Assembly: GCF_000414115.1 (NCBI RefSeq)
Contig: NZ_AOPZ01000109.1
Span: 62,001-126,000, forward strand
Source of the DNA: Streptomyces aurantiacus JA 4570
GTDB lineage: Bacteria; Actinomycetota; Actinomycetes; Streptomycetales; Streptomycetaceae
Direction of reading: 5' to 3'
DNA length: 64,000 nt
Shown: in pieces, positions 35,777 through 44,583 of the stretch
Layout: each line of letters begins with the position of its first letter
How positions within the stretch are numbered: position 1 is the stretch's first letter
Translations under genes and position numbers: made by a program
Notes under the pieces: model-generated
What the model saw: the letters and a program-made list of their open reading frames with translations, nothing else
Databases searched by the model: none
What the model was told of the DNA's origin: nothing

Positions 35777-36709
35777 ATGCGGCGACAAAAGGGGGACCGC
35801 GTGGTGAAGCGTTACGACCGGCTTCAGCAGATCCGGCGTCTGGACCCGGAGAAGGACTTCCTGACGATCTATCGCCTCTCCGCGGTGTACGAGTTCCCTT
35901 GGGACTACACCCGCGCCCTGGAGCTCGCCCTGTACCGCACGTACGCCGTCCCGAGCATCGGCCGCCTGCTCGCACGGACCGCGGAGCTGACGGACCGCAC
36001 GCAGAAGCGGTACGACGACACGGCCCTGCTTCTCGACGCGATCGTCGAGCACGGCTTCGACAGCGACGTGGGGCGCACGGCGGTCCGGCGCATCAACCAG
36101 ATGCACCGGAGCTACGACATCAGCGACGACGACATGCGGTACGTACTGTGCACGTTCGTGGTCACGCCCAAGAGGTGGATCGACGCCTACGGATGGCGCA
36201 GGTTCTCACAGCACGAGGCCGCAGCGTCCGCCGTGTACTACCGCACTCTTGGAGAGCGCTTGGGTGTCAAAGACATCCCGGGCTCCTACGAAGAGTTCGC
36301 CGAATGCCTCGACTCCTACGAAGAGGCCCACTTCGGATGGGACGAGGGAGCGCGCAGGGTCTCCGACGCGACCGTCGACCTGATGGCCTCCTGGTATCCC
36401 CGCCCCTTGGCGCCCGTCCTGCGCACCGCCACCGTCGCTCTTCTCGACGATTCGCTGCTGAAGGCTTTCGGTTACGAACAGCCGCACGCGCTCACCAGGA
36501 CGCTGGTCCGGCGCGCGGTGCGGCTGCGCGGCCGTGCCGTGCGTCTGCTGCCGCCGCGCACCACCCCGCACTACGCCCGGCAGAACCGCGAGATCAAGGG
36601 CTACCCGCACGGCTACCGGGTCGACGAGCTCGGCACCCGCCCTGTCCCGGGCGTGCGCGGCTGCCCGGTGCGCCACGTGGACCCGTCGGCGGCGCCGCAG
36701 GCGGACTGA
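35777..36709 (+). CDS. MpaB-like oxygenase family protein (DUF2236)
   Basis: 310 residues from the ATG at 35777; a GTG at 35801 has a better-placed G-rich ribosome site and is the alternative. Family segments include LYRTYAVPSIGRLLA, DDTALLLDAIVEHGF, INQMHRSYDISDDDMRYVL, TPKRWIDAYGWR and FYPRPLA-like WYPRPLAPVL. Fungal MpaB and bacterial latex-clearing relatives bind haem b and cleave double bonds oxidatively. The MHRxYDI His and the Arg-rich motif fit that haem pocket. No partner gene suggests the substrate. It converges on the PadR gene with 17 bp between stops. Confidence 0.88.
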   Translation: MRRQKGDRVVKRYDRLQQIRRLDPEKDFLTIYRLSAVYEFPWDYTRALELALYRTYAVPSIGRLLARTAELTDRTQKRYDDTALLLDAIVEHGFDSDVGRTAVRRINQMHRSYDISDDDMRYVLCTFVVTPKRWIDAYGWRRFSQHEAAASAVYYRTLGERLGVKDIPGSYEEFAECLDSYEEAHFGWDEGARRVSDATVDLMASWYPRPLAPVLRTATVALLDDSLLKAFGYEQPHALTRTLVRRAVRLRGRAVRLLPPRTTPHYARQNREIKGYPHGYRVDELGTRPVPGVRGCPVRHVDPSAAPQAD

Positions 36710-36726
36710 CGGCGGTGCCGGCGACG

Positions 36727-37248
36727 TCAGCCGAGTGACGCGAGGGTCTTGCGCAGCCAGGCGAGTTCCGCCCGGCTCGTGGCGCGCGCGATGGTGAGGA
36801 TCCCCTGGCGGAAGGGATCGTCCAACTCCTCGGCGCGCAGCGGGCGATCGCCCTCGTAGAAGAAGCTGGACGGTTCCTGAAGGAAGTCGAGGCGGCGCCG
36901 CAACACGGCGGCCTGGGCGCCCGCATCGCCCAGGTGACGCAAGAAGGCGAGCACCGTGAACCAGCGGTTCTCGTCGGTGATGTCCGCCCGCGCGGGCTCC
37001 GCGAGACGGCGGCGCAGTTCGCTCCTGCCGGCGTCGCTGAGGCTCAGGACGTGACGGGGCGCGGCGACGGCGCCGGGCTGGGTCTCACGGGCCAGCAGAC
37101 CGGCCTTCTCGAGCCGTTTGATGGCCGGGTAGAGCGTGCTCTCCGCGACCGGGCGCACATGCCCGGTGAGGGCCGTGATGCGCTTGCGCAACTCGTAGCC
37201 GTGCAACGAGTTGTCGTAGAGGAATCCGAGGATGGCGAGTTCCAGCAT
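36727..37248 (-). CDS. PadR-family transcriptional regulator
   Basis: 173 residues from the ATG at 37248; an upstream GTG at 37266 is open but neither has a strong ribosome site. The winged helix is at the N-terminus (LELAILGFLYDNSLHGYEL, then STLYPAIKRLEKAGLLA), followed by the PadR-type helical dimerisation tail (LRRRLDFLQEPSSFFYEGDR). PadR repressors respond to phenolic acids or drugs. It is divergent from the alpha/beta hydrolase gene, and repeated GATGTA words in the gap are likely binding sites. Confidence 0.9.
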   Translation of the reverse strand: MLELAILGFLYDNSLHGYELRKRITALTGHVRPVAESTLYPAIKRLEKAGLLARETQPGAVAAPRHVLSLSDAGRSELRRRLAEPARADITDENRWFTVLAFLRHLGDAGAQAAVLRRRLDFLQEPSSFFYEGDRPLRAEELDDPFRQGILTIARATSRAELAWLRKTLASLG

Positions 37249-37272
37249 GCCCGTATTCTGCCGCACCTGCGG

Positions 37273-37322
37273 TGTACATCGGGGCCGCCATACTACGGTG
37301 GCGATGTATTCGTTGATGTACT
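37273..37322. promoter_or_regulatory. GATGTA repeats in PadR-hydrolase divergent promoter
   Basis: TGTACATC (37273-37280), GATGTATT (37303-37310) and GATGTACT (37315-37322) are inverted or direct copies of GATGTA within the 129-bp divergent gap. PadR operators are often ATGTN8ACAT-like, so these are candidate half-sites. Confidence 0.5.
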
Positions 37323-37377
37323 CTCTCCGGCAGTGCCACGGCGAGTGGTGAGGTCAGAGCGGCGGAGGGGGAGAGGC

Positions 37378-38148
37378 ATGTCCATGCGCGACGCGCCGTT
37401 CGATGTGCGGGGAAGCCGGATTCGCTGGACCGAGGCCGAGGGCAGCGATCCCGCGTGTGTGTACGTCCACGGGCTCGGCGCGGCATCGGCCGCCTACCAC
37501 GCCCATATCGCCGCGCGGCCCGAACTCGCGGGACGCAGATCGCTGTTCGTGGACCTGCCGGGTCACGGCCTGAGCGACCGCCCTGCCGACTTCGGCTACA
37601 CCCTGGAGGATCACGCGGACGCGCTGGCGGCAGCCCTGGACGCGGCCGCGGTACGTGAGGCGGACATCGTCGCGCACAGCATGGGCGGCTCCGTCGCCAT
37701 CGTCCTCGCCCACCGCCGGCCCGACCTGGTGTCACGCCTGGTCCTCACGGAGGCCAACCTCGACCCGCACCCGCCACAGACCGCGGGCAGCAGCGGAATC
37801 GCCGCCTACGAAGAAGCGCACTTCGTGAACGACGGGCACGCGCGTGTGCTGGAGCGGGTGGGCCCGCTGTGGGCCGCGACCCTGCGGTTGGCCGACCCGC
37901 GCGCGCTGCACCGCAGCGCGACCGGGCTCGTCAAGGGGACGAGCCCCATGATGCGCGCGATGCTGATGGGGCTCTCCGTGGAGCGGGTGTATCTCCAGGG
38001 CGCGTCGAGTGGTGAACTCCTGGGCCATGACGAGCTGGTGGCGTCCGGAGTCCGGGTCGTCAATGTGCCGGACGCCGGACACAACGTCATGCTGGACAAC
38101 CCGGCGGCCTTCGCCGCGGCGGTCGCCGGGGCAGAGGCGACCCGGTAG
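37378..38148 (+). CDS. Alpha/beta hydrolase
   Basis: 256 residues, a full alpha/beta hydrolase fold. The oxyanion motif YVHGLGAAS, the LPGHGLSDRP loop, nucleophile Ser in VAHSMGGSVA and catalytic His in PDAGHNVMLDNP are intact. The likely acid is Asp in the VNVPDAG or GHDELVAS segment. ATG start with GGAGGGGGAG immediately upstream. The substrate is unknown; esterase or lactonase activity on small molecules is usual. It is divergent from, and probably controlled by, the PadR regulator. Confidence 0.92.
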   Translation: MSMRDAPFDVRGSRIRWTEAEGSDPACVYVHGLGAASAAYHAHIAARPELAGRRSLFVDLPGHGLSDRPADFGYTLEDHADALAAALDAAAVREADIVAHSMGGSVAIVLAHRRPDLVSRLVLTEANLDPHPPQTAGSSGIAAYEEAHFVNDGHARVLERVGPLWAATLRLADPRALHRSATGLVKGTSPMMRAMLMGLSVERVYLQGASSGELLGHDELVASGVRVVNVPDAGHNVMLDNPAAFAAAVAGAEATR

Positions 38149-38205
38149 CGGCGAGGCGTTGCCCAGGCGTGCGGCGCGCCCTGCGCGGACGCCTGCCGGT
38201 CGGCC

Positions 38206-38814
38206 TCAGCTCTCGCGCACGGCCAGCGCGAGGAATCGGGCGTCCTCGTCGACGTACGACGTCATCCGCCAGCCCGAACCGGACAGCAGCGGCCGGAGGT
38301 TGGCCTCCGCGCGCAGGTCACCGGGCGTGATCTGACGTCCCTGCCGGGCCGCGAGCGCGGCCCGGCCGATCGGGTGGAACAGCGCGAGCAGCCCACCCGG
38401 CCGCACCACCCGCGCCAACTCCCGGAGATTCACGGCCGGATCGGGCAGATGCGCGATCAGACCCGCGGCGAACACGGCGTCCAGAGAGTGTGTGCGCACC
38501 GGCAGCCGCGCCACGTCGGCGAGGAGCAGCTGCCCGTGAGCCGCCCTGCCCGCCCGCGTGGCGGCCGCGAGCATCGCCGGGGTGAGATCCGCCGCGAGAA
38601 CGGCCCCTGTGGGCCCCACGGCGTCCCTGAGCGCAGGCAGGGCACGGCCGGTTCCGCACCCCGCGTCCAGAACGCGGCTGCCCGGTCGCAGGCCGAGCTC
38701 GGCCACGGCCGCGCGGTACGCGGGGCCGTCGTCCGGAAAGCGGCTGTCCCAGTCGGCGGCACGTGCCGTGAAGAACTCTTGGACGTGCGTGTGGTCATCG
38801 GTCATGCGGGCCAT
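38206..38814 (-). CDS. Class I SAM-dependent methyltransferase
   Basis: 202 residues. The SAM-binding motif I is VLDAGCGTGRALPAL, followed by VLAADLTPAMLAAA (motif II acidic residue) and LLADVARLPVRTHSLDAVFAAGL. This is the Methyltransf_11 type acting on small molecules. The start could also be the ATG three codons in (38805). No biosynthetic neighbour identifies the acceptor. It converges with the hydrolase gene. Confidence 0.9.
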   Translation of the reverse strand: MARMTDDHTHVQEFFTARAADWDSRFPDDGPAYRAAVAELGLRPGSRVLDAGCGTGRALPALRDAVGPTGAVLAADLTPAMLAAATRAGRAAHGQLLLADVARLPVRTHSLDAVFAAGLIAHLPDPAVNLRELARVVRPGGLLALFHPIGRAALAARQGRQITPGDLRAEANLRPLLSGSGWRMTSYVDEDARFLALAVRES

Positions 38815-38984
38815 GATTCCGCACCTGCCGCGTGACGATCACGCATGCGCACCCTGACGCGCACCTTCTGCGCGATCGTTCAACGACATCGGGTGTCGCA
38901 TCACAGCAGCTTTCGAAATATCCGCGGCAGCTTTCGAAATGCGCCCCGGTTGTGCGCCCCCACCGGGACTAGCGTCCCTGGGCC

Positions 38985-39758
38985 ATGGGACACCTGGACC
39001 ACGCCACCTTCGGCTGGCTGACCCCCGTGCTGTCGTACGCCATGGCGTGCGTCGGCGCGGCCCTCGGACTGCAGTGCACCGTCCGCGCCCTCGGCGCCTC
39101 GGGTCGCTCGCGCCGCAACTGGCTCGTCACCGCCGCCTCCGCGATCGGCACGGGCATCTGGACGATGCACTTCGTCGCGATGCTCGGCTTCGGTGTGAGC
39201 GGCACACAGATCCGCTACGACGTGCCGCTGACACTCCTGAGTCTGCTCGTCGCCATGCTCGTCGTCGGCATGGGAGTGTTCGCCGTCGGCTACGGCCGCG
39301 AGCGCGGACGTGCGCTCGTACTCGGCGGGCTGACCACCGGACTCGGGGTCGCGAGCATGCACTACCTGGGCATGGCCGCGCTGCGGCTGCACGGCGACGT
39401 GCGCTACGACCCGATGCTGGTCGCGCTGTCCGTCGTGATCGCCGTGGTCGCGGCCACCGCCGCGCTGTGGGCCGCCCTGAACATCAAGTCGCCCATGGCG
39501 GTGGCCGGCGCCTCACTCGTCATGGGCGGGGCCGTGAGCAGCATGCACTACACCGGCATGCTCGCCGTGAGCGTGCGCGTCACGTCCTCGACCGCCGAAC
39601 TGCCGGGGGCCTCGACGATGCAGTTCATCTTCCCGCTCGCCGTTGGCCTCGGCTCCTACCTGTTCCTGACCTCGGCGTTCGTCGCGCTGTCCCCGAGCGC
39701 CGGTGAACGCGCGGCCTCCGTTTCCGCCCAGCGCCCCGTCGAGCACACCGCCCCGTAG
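38985..39758 (+). CDS. MHYT-domain integral membrane sensor
   Basis: 257 residues with about seven transmembrane helices and three MHYT-type motifs on successive helices: MHFVAM, MHYLGM and MHYTGM. The family is proposed to bind copper through these Met/His/Tyr residues and to sense gases such as O2, CO or NO. In many bacteria MHYT is fused to GGDEF/EAL or kinase domains; here it is free-standing. It ends 61 bp before the conservon histidine kinase and is co-directional, so it may feed the conservon. Confidence 0.93.
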   Translation: MGHLDHATFGWLTPVLSYAMACVGAALGLQCTVRALGASGRSRRNWLVTAASAIGTGIWTMHFVAMLGFGVSGTQIRYDVPLTLLSLLVAMLVVGMGVFAVGYGRERGRALVLGGLTTGLGVASMHYLGMAALRLHGDVRYDPMLVALSVVIAVVAATAALWAALNIKSPMAVAGASLVMGGAVSSMHYTGMLAVSVRVTSSTAELPGASTMQFIFPLAVGLGSYLFLTSAFVALSPSAGERAASVSAQRPVEHTAP

Positions 39759-39819
39759 CGGACGCGGGCCGCCGACGGCCGGGCGACACACGTCGTGAAC
39801 CCTTCCGAGCGAGGAGGCC

Positions 39820-42459
39820 ATGCACATACCCCGGAGCACCCCCGAAACCGGCACACCGTCCACGAGCACGCCACCAACGAGCACGCCGCCCGCGAGCGCA
39901 CCGCGCACCCGCGGCCGCCGCGCCCACGCGGGCCCGCCCGCCCACGAGCACCTCGCCGCGGCAGGGGGCCGCGACGACGGCCCGCCGAAGCCGCCCTCGC
40001 ACGCGGCGCGATGGCGACTGCGCCCGCGCACCGTGCGGGCCAAGGTCGTCTGCCTCCTCATGGTCCCGGTCGTCTCGCTTCTCGCCCTGTGGGCGTTCGC
40101 GACGGTCAGCACGGCCCAGGACGTCGCGGGACTGCGACAGGCGCAGCAAGTGGACTCCGCGGTGCGCGCGCCCGTGGAAGCGGCCGTCTCCGCGCTCCAG
40201 GCCGAACGCGTCGACGCCGTGCGGTACGCGACCGAACCCGCCGCCGACCGCGAAACCGCCCTCACGAAGCAAGCTGCCCGCACGGACCGGGCGGTGGCGA
40301 AGCTGCGCCTCGGCAAAGGCAACACCGTGGCCGACGGAGCAGGTCTTCCCGCGCCTGTGGCCGACCGGCTGGACGCGTTCGTCACAGGAGCCGAACGGCT
40401 GCGTACGGTGCGTACTTCCGTCCTCGACCGCCGCAGCGGATGGGACGACGCGTACGGCCAGTACACGAAGACCATCACGGCCGCCTTCAACGTCGGCGGT
40501 GCCCTCTCCGGTGTCCAGGACGGCGAATCGGGCTCCCACGCGCGCGTACTGCTCGAATTCTCGAGGGCGGGAGAGATGCTGGCGCGCGAGGACGCGCTGC
40601 TGGCGAGCGCACGGCTCGCGGGCACACTCGACGGCGAGCGGCTGCGCAGGTTCACCGGAGCGGCGGACACCCGGCGGACCCTCGTCGAGGCGGCCGTGAC
40701 GGACCTGCGAGGACCCGAACGGGCCGCGTGGCAGCGCCTCGCGGCAGGTACCGCGTACGCCGACGTGTCGGCCGCCGAGGACAAGGTGCTCGTCGCCCAG
40801 CCCGGCAGGCAGGCGCTGGAAGCGGCTCCGGCCCGCACGTGGGACACCGGCCACGCCGCGGTACTGGACACCCAGCACGACATCGCCGAGCGCGCTGCCC
40901 GGGGCGCCGCCGACCGGGCCGACCCGTTGACCCGGGGAGTGTTCACGGCTGCCGGGGCGGCCGTGTTCCTCGGCCTCGCCGCCGTAGTCGCCTCGCTGGT
41001 CATCTCCGTACGCATCGGCCGCGGCCTGGTCGTGGAACTCGTCGGGCTGCGCAACCGGGCCCTGGAGATCGCCCGCCGCCAACTCCCGCACGCCATGCGG
41101 AAGCTGCGGGCGGGCGAGGAGATCGACATCCACGCCGAAGCACCGCAGGGGCCGTCCGCCGAGGACGAGACGGGCCAGGTCGTCGAGGCGCTGGGCACGG
41201 TGCACCGCGCCGCACTGCGCGCCGCCGTCGAGCGCGCCGAACTCGCGAGCGGCATCTCCGGAGTCTTCGTCAATCTCGCCCGCCGCAGCCAGGTCCTCGT
41301 CCACCGGCAGCTCGGCCTGCTCGACACCATGGAACGCAGGGCCGACGACCCGAACGAACTGAGCGACCTGTTCCGCCTCGACCACCTGACCACCCGCATG
41401 CGACGGCACGCGGAAAGCCTGATCATCCTCTCCGGGGCCGCACCCGGCCGCGCCTGGCGGCTGCCGGTACCGCTGACGAACGTGGTCCGCGCCGCCGTCT
41501 CGGAAGTCGAGGACTACGCGCGCGTGGAGGTACGCCAACTGACTGCCGCCGAGATCGTGGGCGCGGCGGTCGCCGACCTCACCCACCTGCTCGCCGAGCT
41601 CGTCGAGAACGCGGCGCAGTTCTCACCGCCCCACACCAAGGTGCGCGTCAGCGGCGAACCCGTGGGCAACGGATACGCCCTGGAGGTCGAGGACCGCGGA
41701 CTGGGCATGGGCACCGACACCCTCGACGAAGCCAACCGCCGTGTCACGCAGTCCGAAGCCCTGGACCTGTTCGACAGCGACCAACTGGGTCTCTTCGTAG
41801 TGAGCAGACTCGCGGCACGGCACGGCATCAAGGTGCACCTGCGGACCTCGCCGTACGGCGGCACCACCGCCGTCGTCCTGCTGCCGACCGCACTGCTGCA
41901 CAGTGGTACCGCCCCGCCTCCTGCCGCGCGCCCCACAGAAGACCGTGAGCACTGGTACGCGCGCACAGGCCACCACGAGCACGGAGAGGTGGCCGAGCCG
42001 ACGGCTGCCGCCTACGCGCGCGTGGGCGGGGCGGCAGCCCCGAGCACCCCCCTGGCCGACGCGGCCGCACACCCCATGCTCGGCCCGTCGACGGACGGAC
42101 CCGCGCCCACACCGTCACCCCCCGGTGTCGCCGCGCTCCACCTGCGCAAGCACACGAACGGCGCGCCACCCGGGACACCCGACGGCAGCCCCGCGGACCT
42201 CGGGGACGAACTCCCGCGCCGTGTGCGCCAGGCAAGCCTCGCCCCCCAGCTGCGCCACGGGCCGCCGCCTCCAGAACCCCAGGCGGCGCACGCTCGGCAC
42301 GACGACGAGCGCAGCGCCGAACACGTACGAGACCGCATCGCCGCCTACCGGGACGGCTGGGCGCGTGGCGGGGGCCGACTGCCGGGCGTCATCGGAGCCG
42401 TACCCGACCCGGACGGGTCCCCCAGAAGCAGTGACCGCAGCGAAGGAGAGCCCTCATGA
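39820..42459 (+). CDS. cvnA: Conservon sensor histidine kinase-like protein
   Basis: 879 residues. A disordered Pro/Thr N-terminus precedes TM1 (VVCLLMVPVVSLLALWAF). An extracytoplasmic helical sensor of the nitrate/nitrite-sensing type runs to TM2 (FLGLAAVVASLVISVRI, about 385-405), then a HAMP-like link. The ATPase domain (about 520-700) has N-box LVENAAQFSPP, G-box EDRGLGMG and YGGTTAVVLLP. A canonical phospho-acceptor His is not evident, as usual for CvnA proteins. The C-terminal 180 residues are low-complexity. It overlaps cvnB by ATGA. Conservons behave as membrane-linked G-protein-like signalling complexes. Confidence 0.95.
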   Translation: MHIPRSTPETGTPSTSTPPTSTPPASAPRTRGRRAHAGPPAHEHLAAAGGRDDGPPKPPSHAARWRLRPRTVRAKVVCLLMVPVVSLLALWAFATVSTAQDVAGLRQAQQVDSAVRAPVEAAVSALQAERVDAVRYATEPAADRETALTKQAARTDRAVAKLRLGKGNTVADGAGLPAPVADRLDAFVTGAERLRTVRTSVLDRRSGWDDAYGQYTKTITAAFNVGGALSGVQDGESGSHARVLLEFSRAGEMLAREDALLASARLAGTLDGERLRRFTGAADTRRTLVEAAVTDLRGPERAAWQRLAAGTAYADVSAAEDKVLVAQPGRQALEAAPARTWDTGHAAVLDTQHDIAERAARGAADRADPLTRGVFTAAGAAVFLGLAAVVASLVISVRIGRGLVVELVGLRNRALEIARRQLPHAMRKLRAGEEIDIHAEAPQGPSAEDETGQVVEALGTVHRAALRAAVERAELASGISGVFVNLARRSQVLVHRQLGLLDTMERRADDPNELSDLFRLDHLTTRMRRHAESLIILSGAAPGRAWRLPVPLTNVVRAAVSEVEDYARVEVRQLTAAEIVGAAVADLTHLLAELVENAAQFSPPHTKVRVSGEPVGNGYALEVEDRGLGMGTDTLDEANRRVTQSEALDLFDSDQLGLFVVSRLAARHGIKVHLRTSPYGGTTAVVLLPTALLHSGTAPPPAARPTEDREHWYARTGHHEHGEVAEPTAAAYARVGGAAAPSTPLADAAAHPMLGPSTDGPAPTPSPPGVAALHLRKHTNGAPPGTPDGSPADLGDELPRRVRQASLAPQLRHGPPPPEPQAAHARHDDERSAEHVRDRIAAYRDGWARGGGRLPGVIGAVPDPDGSPRSSDRSEGEPS

Positions 42460-42890
42460 TCCGGGAATCGAGTCGCACCGCCGGGCGGTCCGGCGAACTC
42501 GACTGGCTGCTGGACGATCTGGTGCTGCGCGTCGCCGACATACGGCACGCGGTGGTGCTGTCCAACGACGGACTCGCGGTGGGCGCCTCCACGGCGCTCA
42601 CCCGCGAGGACGCCGAGCATCTGGCCGCCGTCGCCTCCGGGTTCCACAGTCTCGCGAAGGGCGCCGGCCGGCACTTCGGAGTCGGCGGCGTACGCCAGAC
42701 GATGGTCGAAATGGACGACGCCTTCCTGTTCGTGGCCGCCGCGGGCGACGGATCCTGCCTCGCCGTGCTCAGCACGGTCACGGCCGATATCGGCCTGGTC
42801 GCGTACGAGATGGCACGCATGGTCAAGCGCGTCGGTGAACACCTGCACACCCCGGCGCGCTTCGCCGGGCAACCGCCGGGCTCCGGGTGA
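42456..42890 (+). CDS. cvnB: Roadblock/LC7 conservon protein
   Basis: 144 residues, a complete Roadblock/LC7 domain: LDWLLDDLVLRVADIRHAVV, LSNDGLAVGAST, LAKGAGRHFGVGGVRQTMVEM and AAAGDGSCLAVLS. In conservons this protein binds the CvnD GTPase and the kinase and acts as GTPase-regulating scaffold. It is translationally coupled to cvnA by a 4-base overlap and precedes cvnC by 18 bp. Confidence 0.96.
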   Translation: MIRESSRTAGRSGELDWLLDDLVLRVADIRHAVVLSNDGLAVGASTALTREDAEHLAAVASGFHSLAKGAGRHFGVGGVRQTMVEMDDAFLFVAAAGDGSCLAVLSTVTADIGLVAYEMARMVKRVGEHLHTPARFAGQPPGSG

Positions 42891-42908
42891 CCGAGGCGGA
42901 CACCGGCC

Positions 42909-43322
42909 ATGACCGACGACAGGAGCGGTGCCGCAGACCGGCACGGAAGCCACTGGTACGACACCGAAGCCGGCCCTTTGGTCCGCCCGTACGCGATGAC
43001 GGGCGGACGGACGCGACCGGGCCCCAGCGGTGTGCGCTTCGACCTGATCGCGCTCGTCACCCTCGAGGACGCCGTCACCGGACCGGGCGAGGACGCCGCG
43101 CTCGGTCCGGAACACCGGGCGCTCATCGCGCTGTGCCGCATCGAGACCCAGTCCGTCGCTGAACTCGCGGCCGGTGCCGACTTGCCCGTGGGCGTGGTCA
43201 GGGTGCTGCTCGGCGACCTCGTGGAGGGCGGCCGCGTCACCGTGCACCGGCCCGTGCCACCCGCCCAGCTACCTGACGAGAAGATCCTGCGAGAGGTGAT
43301 CGATGGGCTCCGAGCGCTCTGA
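42909..43322 (+). CDS. cvnC: DUF742 conservon protein
   Basis: 137 residues. The DUF742 domain has WYDTEAGPLVRPYAMTGGRT at the start and a winged-helix-like core (LCRIETQSVAELAAGADLPVGVVRVLLGDL). Its last 20 bases overlap cvnD. CvnC links the kinase to the GTPase module and may bind nucleic acid, though that is not proven. Confidence 0.95.
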   Translation: MTDDRSGAADRHGSHWYDTEAGPLVRPYAMTGGRTRPGPSGVRFDLIALVTLEDAVTGPGEDAALGPEHRALIALCRIETQSVAELAAGADLPVGVVRVLLGDLVEGGRVTVHRPVPPAQLPDEKILREVIDGLRAL

Positions 43323-44037
43323 CGCCGTCGACGGCGCTGTGACCGACAAGGCTGCTGTGACCAGTGAGACCAGTGAGACCAGTGAGACCAGTGAGGCCAG
43401 CAGGGCCAGCGAGGCCACCGTGCCCGGCCGGTCCCCGGTGGCCGGTGAGCCCGGCGGTACCGGTGACACCACCGCCATGGCACTGAAGATCCTGGTCGCG
43501 GGAGGCTTCGGCGTCGGCAAGACCACTCTGGTCGGCGCGGTCAGCGAGATCCGGCCGCTGCGTACCGAAGAACTCCTCAGCGAAGTCGGCCAGTCGGTCG
43601 ACGACATCGAGGGCGTGGACCGGAAGGTCACGACGACGGTCGCGATGGACTTCGGCCGCATCACCATCAGATCCGGCCTTTCCCTGTACCTCTTCGGGAC
43701 GCCGGGGCAGGACCGTTTCTGGTTCCTGTGGGACGAGCTGTCACAGGGAGCCCTTGGCGCCGTCGTCCTCGCGGACACCCGGCGGCTCGAGGACTGCTTC
43801 CCCGCCGTGGACTACTTCGAGCACCGCCACATTCCGTTCGTCGTGGCCGTCAACTGCTTCGCCGGCGCACGAACATACGGCGCGCACGACGTTTCACGGG
43901 CCCTGGACCTCGACCGTGGGACTCCCGTGGTGCTGTGTGACGCACGGGACCGTGACTCGGGGAAGGAGGTGCTGATTCGCCTCGTCGAGTACGCCGGGCG
44001 GAGGCATACCGCCCGGCTGCTCGACTCGGTGGGATGA
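43303..44037 (+). CDS. cvnD: Conservon GTPase
   Basis: 244 residues, ATG at 43303 with GAGAGG six bases upstream. The Ras-like GTPase domain starts at about 59: P-loop GGFGVGKTT (67-75), switch threonines in VTTTVAMDFG, G3-type LFGTPGQDRF and the NCFAG base motif. Unlike ordinary CvnD, about 58 extra residues precede the domain, including TSE repeats coded by a 9-bp tandem array. A start at M59 would remove them but has no ribosome site. It is the effector switch of the conservon and is expected at the membrane with CvnA-C. Confidence 0.95.
   Translation: MGSERSDAVDGAVTDKAAVTSETSETSETSEASRASEATVPGRSPVAGEPGGTGDTTAMALKILVAGGFGVGKTTLVGAVSEIRPLRTEELLSEVGQSVDDIEGVDRKVTTTVAMDFGRITIRSGLSLYLFGTPGQDRFWFLWDELSQGALGAVVLADTRRLEDCFPAVDYFEHRHIPFVVAVNCFAGARTYGAHDVSRALDLDRGTPVVLCDARDRDSGKEVLIRLVEYAGRRHTARLLDSVG
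43360..43413 (+). repeat. 9-bp coding tandem repeat in cvnD
   Basis: Four perfect ACCAGTGAG units (43360-43395) and two degenerate ones code for repeated Thr-Ser-Glu. The period is a multiple of three, so copy-number change would keep the frame. Confidence 0.85.
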
Positions 44038-44061
44038 CGTGCCCCGGCGGCGCCCGGAGTC

Positions 44062-44490
44062 TCAGTCGGCCACAGCGGCGTGCGCCAACACCTTGGCGAT
44101 CCTGACCCTGACCAGCAGTTCGCCCGGCACGCCGTTGCGCTCACCGAACTCCTCGGCCCGGTCCTCACCCATGTACCGGCCGCCGATGCGGGCCGCCCAG
44201 TGCCGCACCTGCCCGATGTCCTCGATCAGCTCGGCACGGCCCTGCAGGACGACGAAGGCGAACGGCGGCCGGTCGTCGTCCACGCACAGCGCCACGCGCC
44301 CGTCGCGTGCCAGATTGCGCCCCTTGACAGTGTCCTTGCCGGTGTTGAACACCAGGTCGTCCCCGTCCAGGACGAACCAGATCGGCGCCACGTGCGGGCT
44401 GCCGTCCGCCCGGACGGTGGACAGCTTGCCGGTGCGGGTGCCGTGCGAGACGAACTCCCGCCATTGTTCATCGGTCATCTTCTGTGCCAT
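44062..44490 (-). CDS. PPOX-class F420-dependent oxidoreductase-like protein
   Basis: 142 residues, a single split beta-barrel (FMN/F420-binding). Conserved segments are GTRTGKLSTVRADGSPHVAPIWFVL, DLVFNTGKDTVKGRNLARD and VALCVDDDRPPFAFVVLQGRAEL. This class reduces small molecules or holds F420H2/FMN as dimers. It is inserted between the conservon and an extra Roadblock gene, convergent to cvnD and divergent from the Roadblock gene, so it is not part of either operon. Confidence 0.9.
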   Translation of the reverse strand: MAQKMTDEQWREFVSHGTRTGKLSTVRADGSPHVAPIWFVLDGDDLVFNTGKDTVKGRNLARDGRVALCVDDDRPPFAFVVLQGRAELIEDIGQVRHWAARIGGRYMGEDRAEEFGERNGVPGELLVRVRIAKVLAHAAVAD

Positions 44491-44583
44491 GTCCCCATCA
44501 TGCTTGCCGGGACGCCGGAGGTGGGGAAGGCTGGCAGGTCAGATCCTCCAGCCAGGGGGAGCGACGCAGGGGGAGAAGGGACC

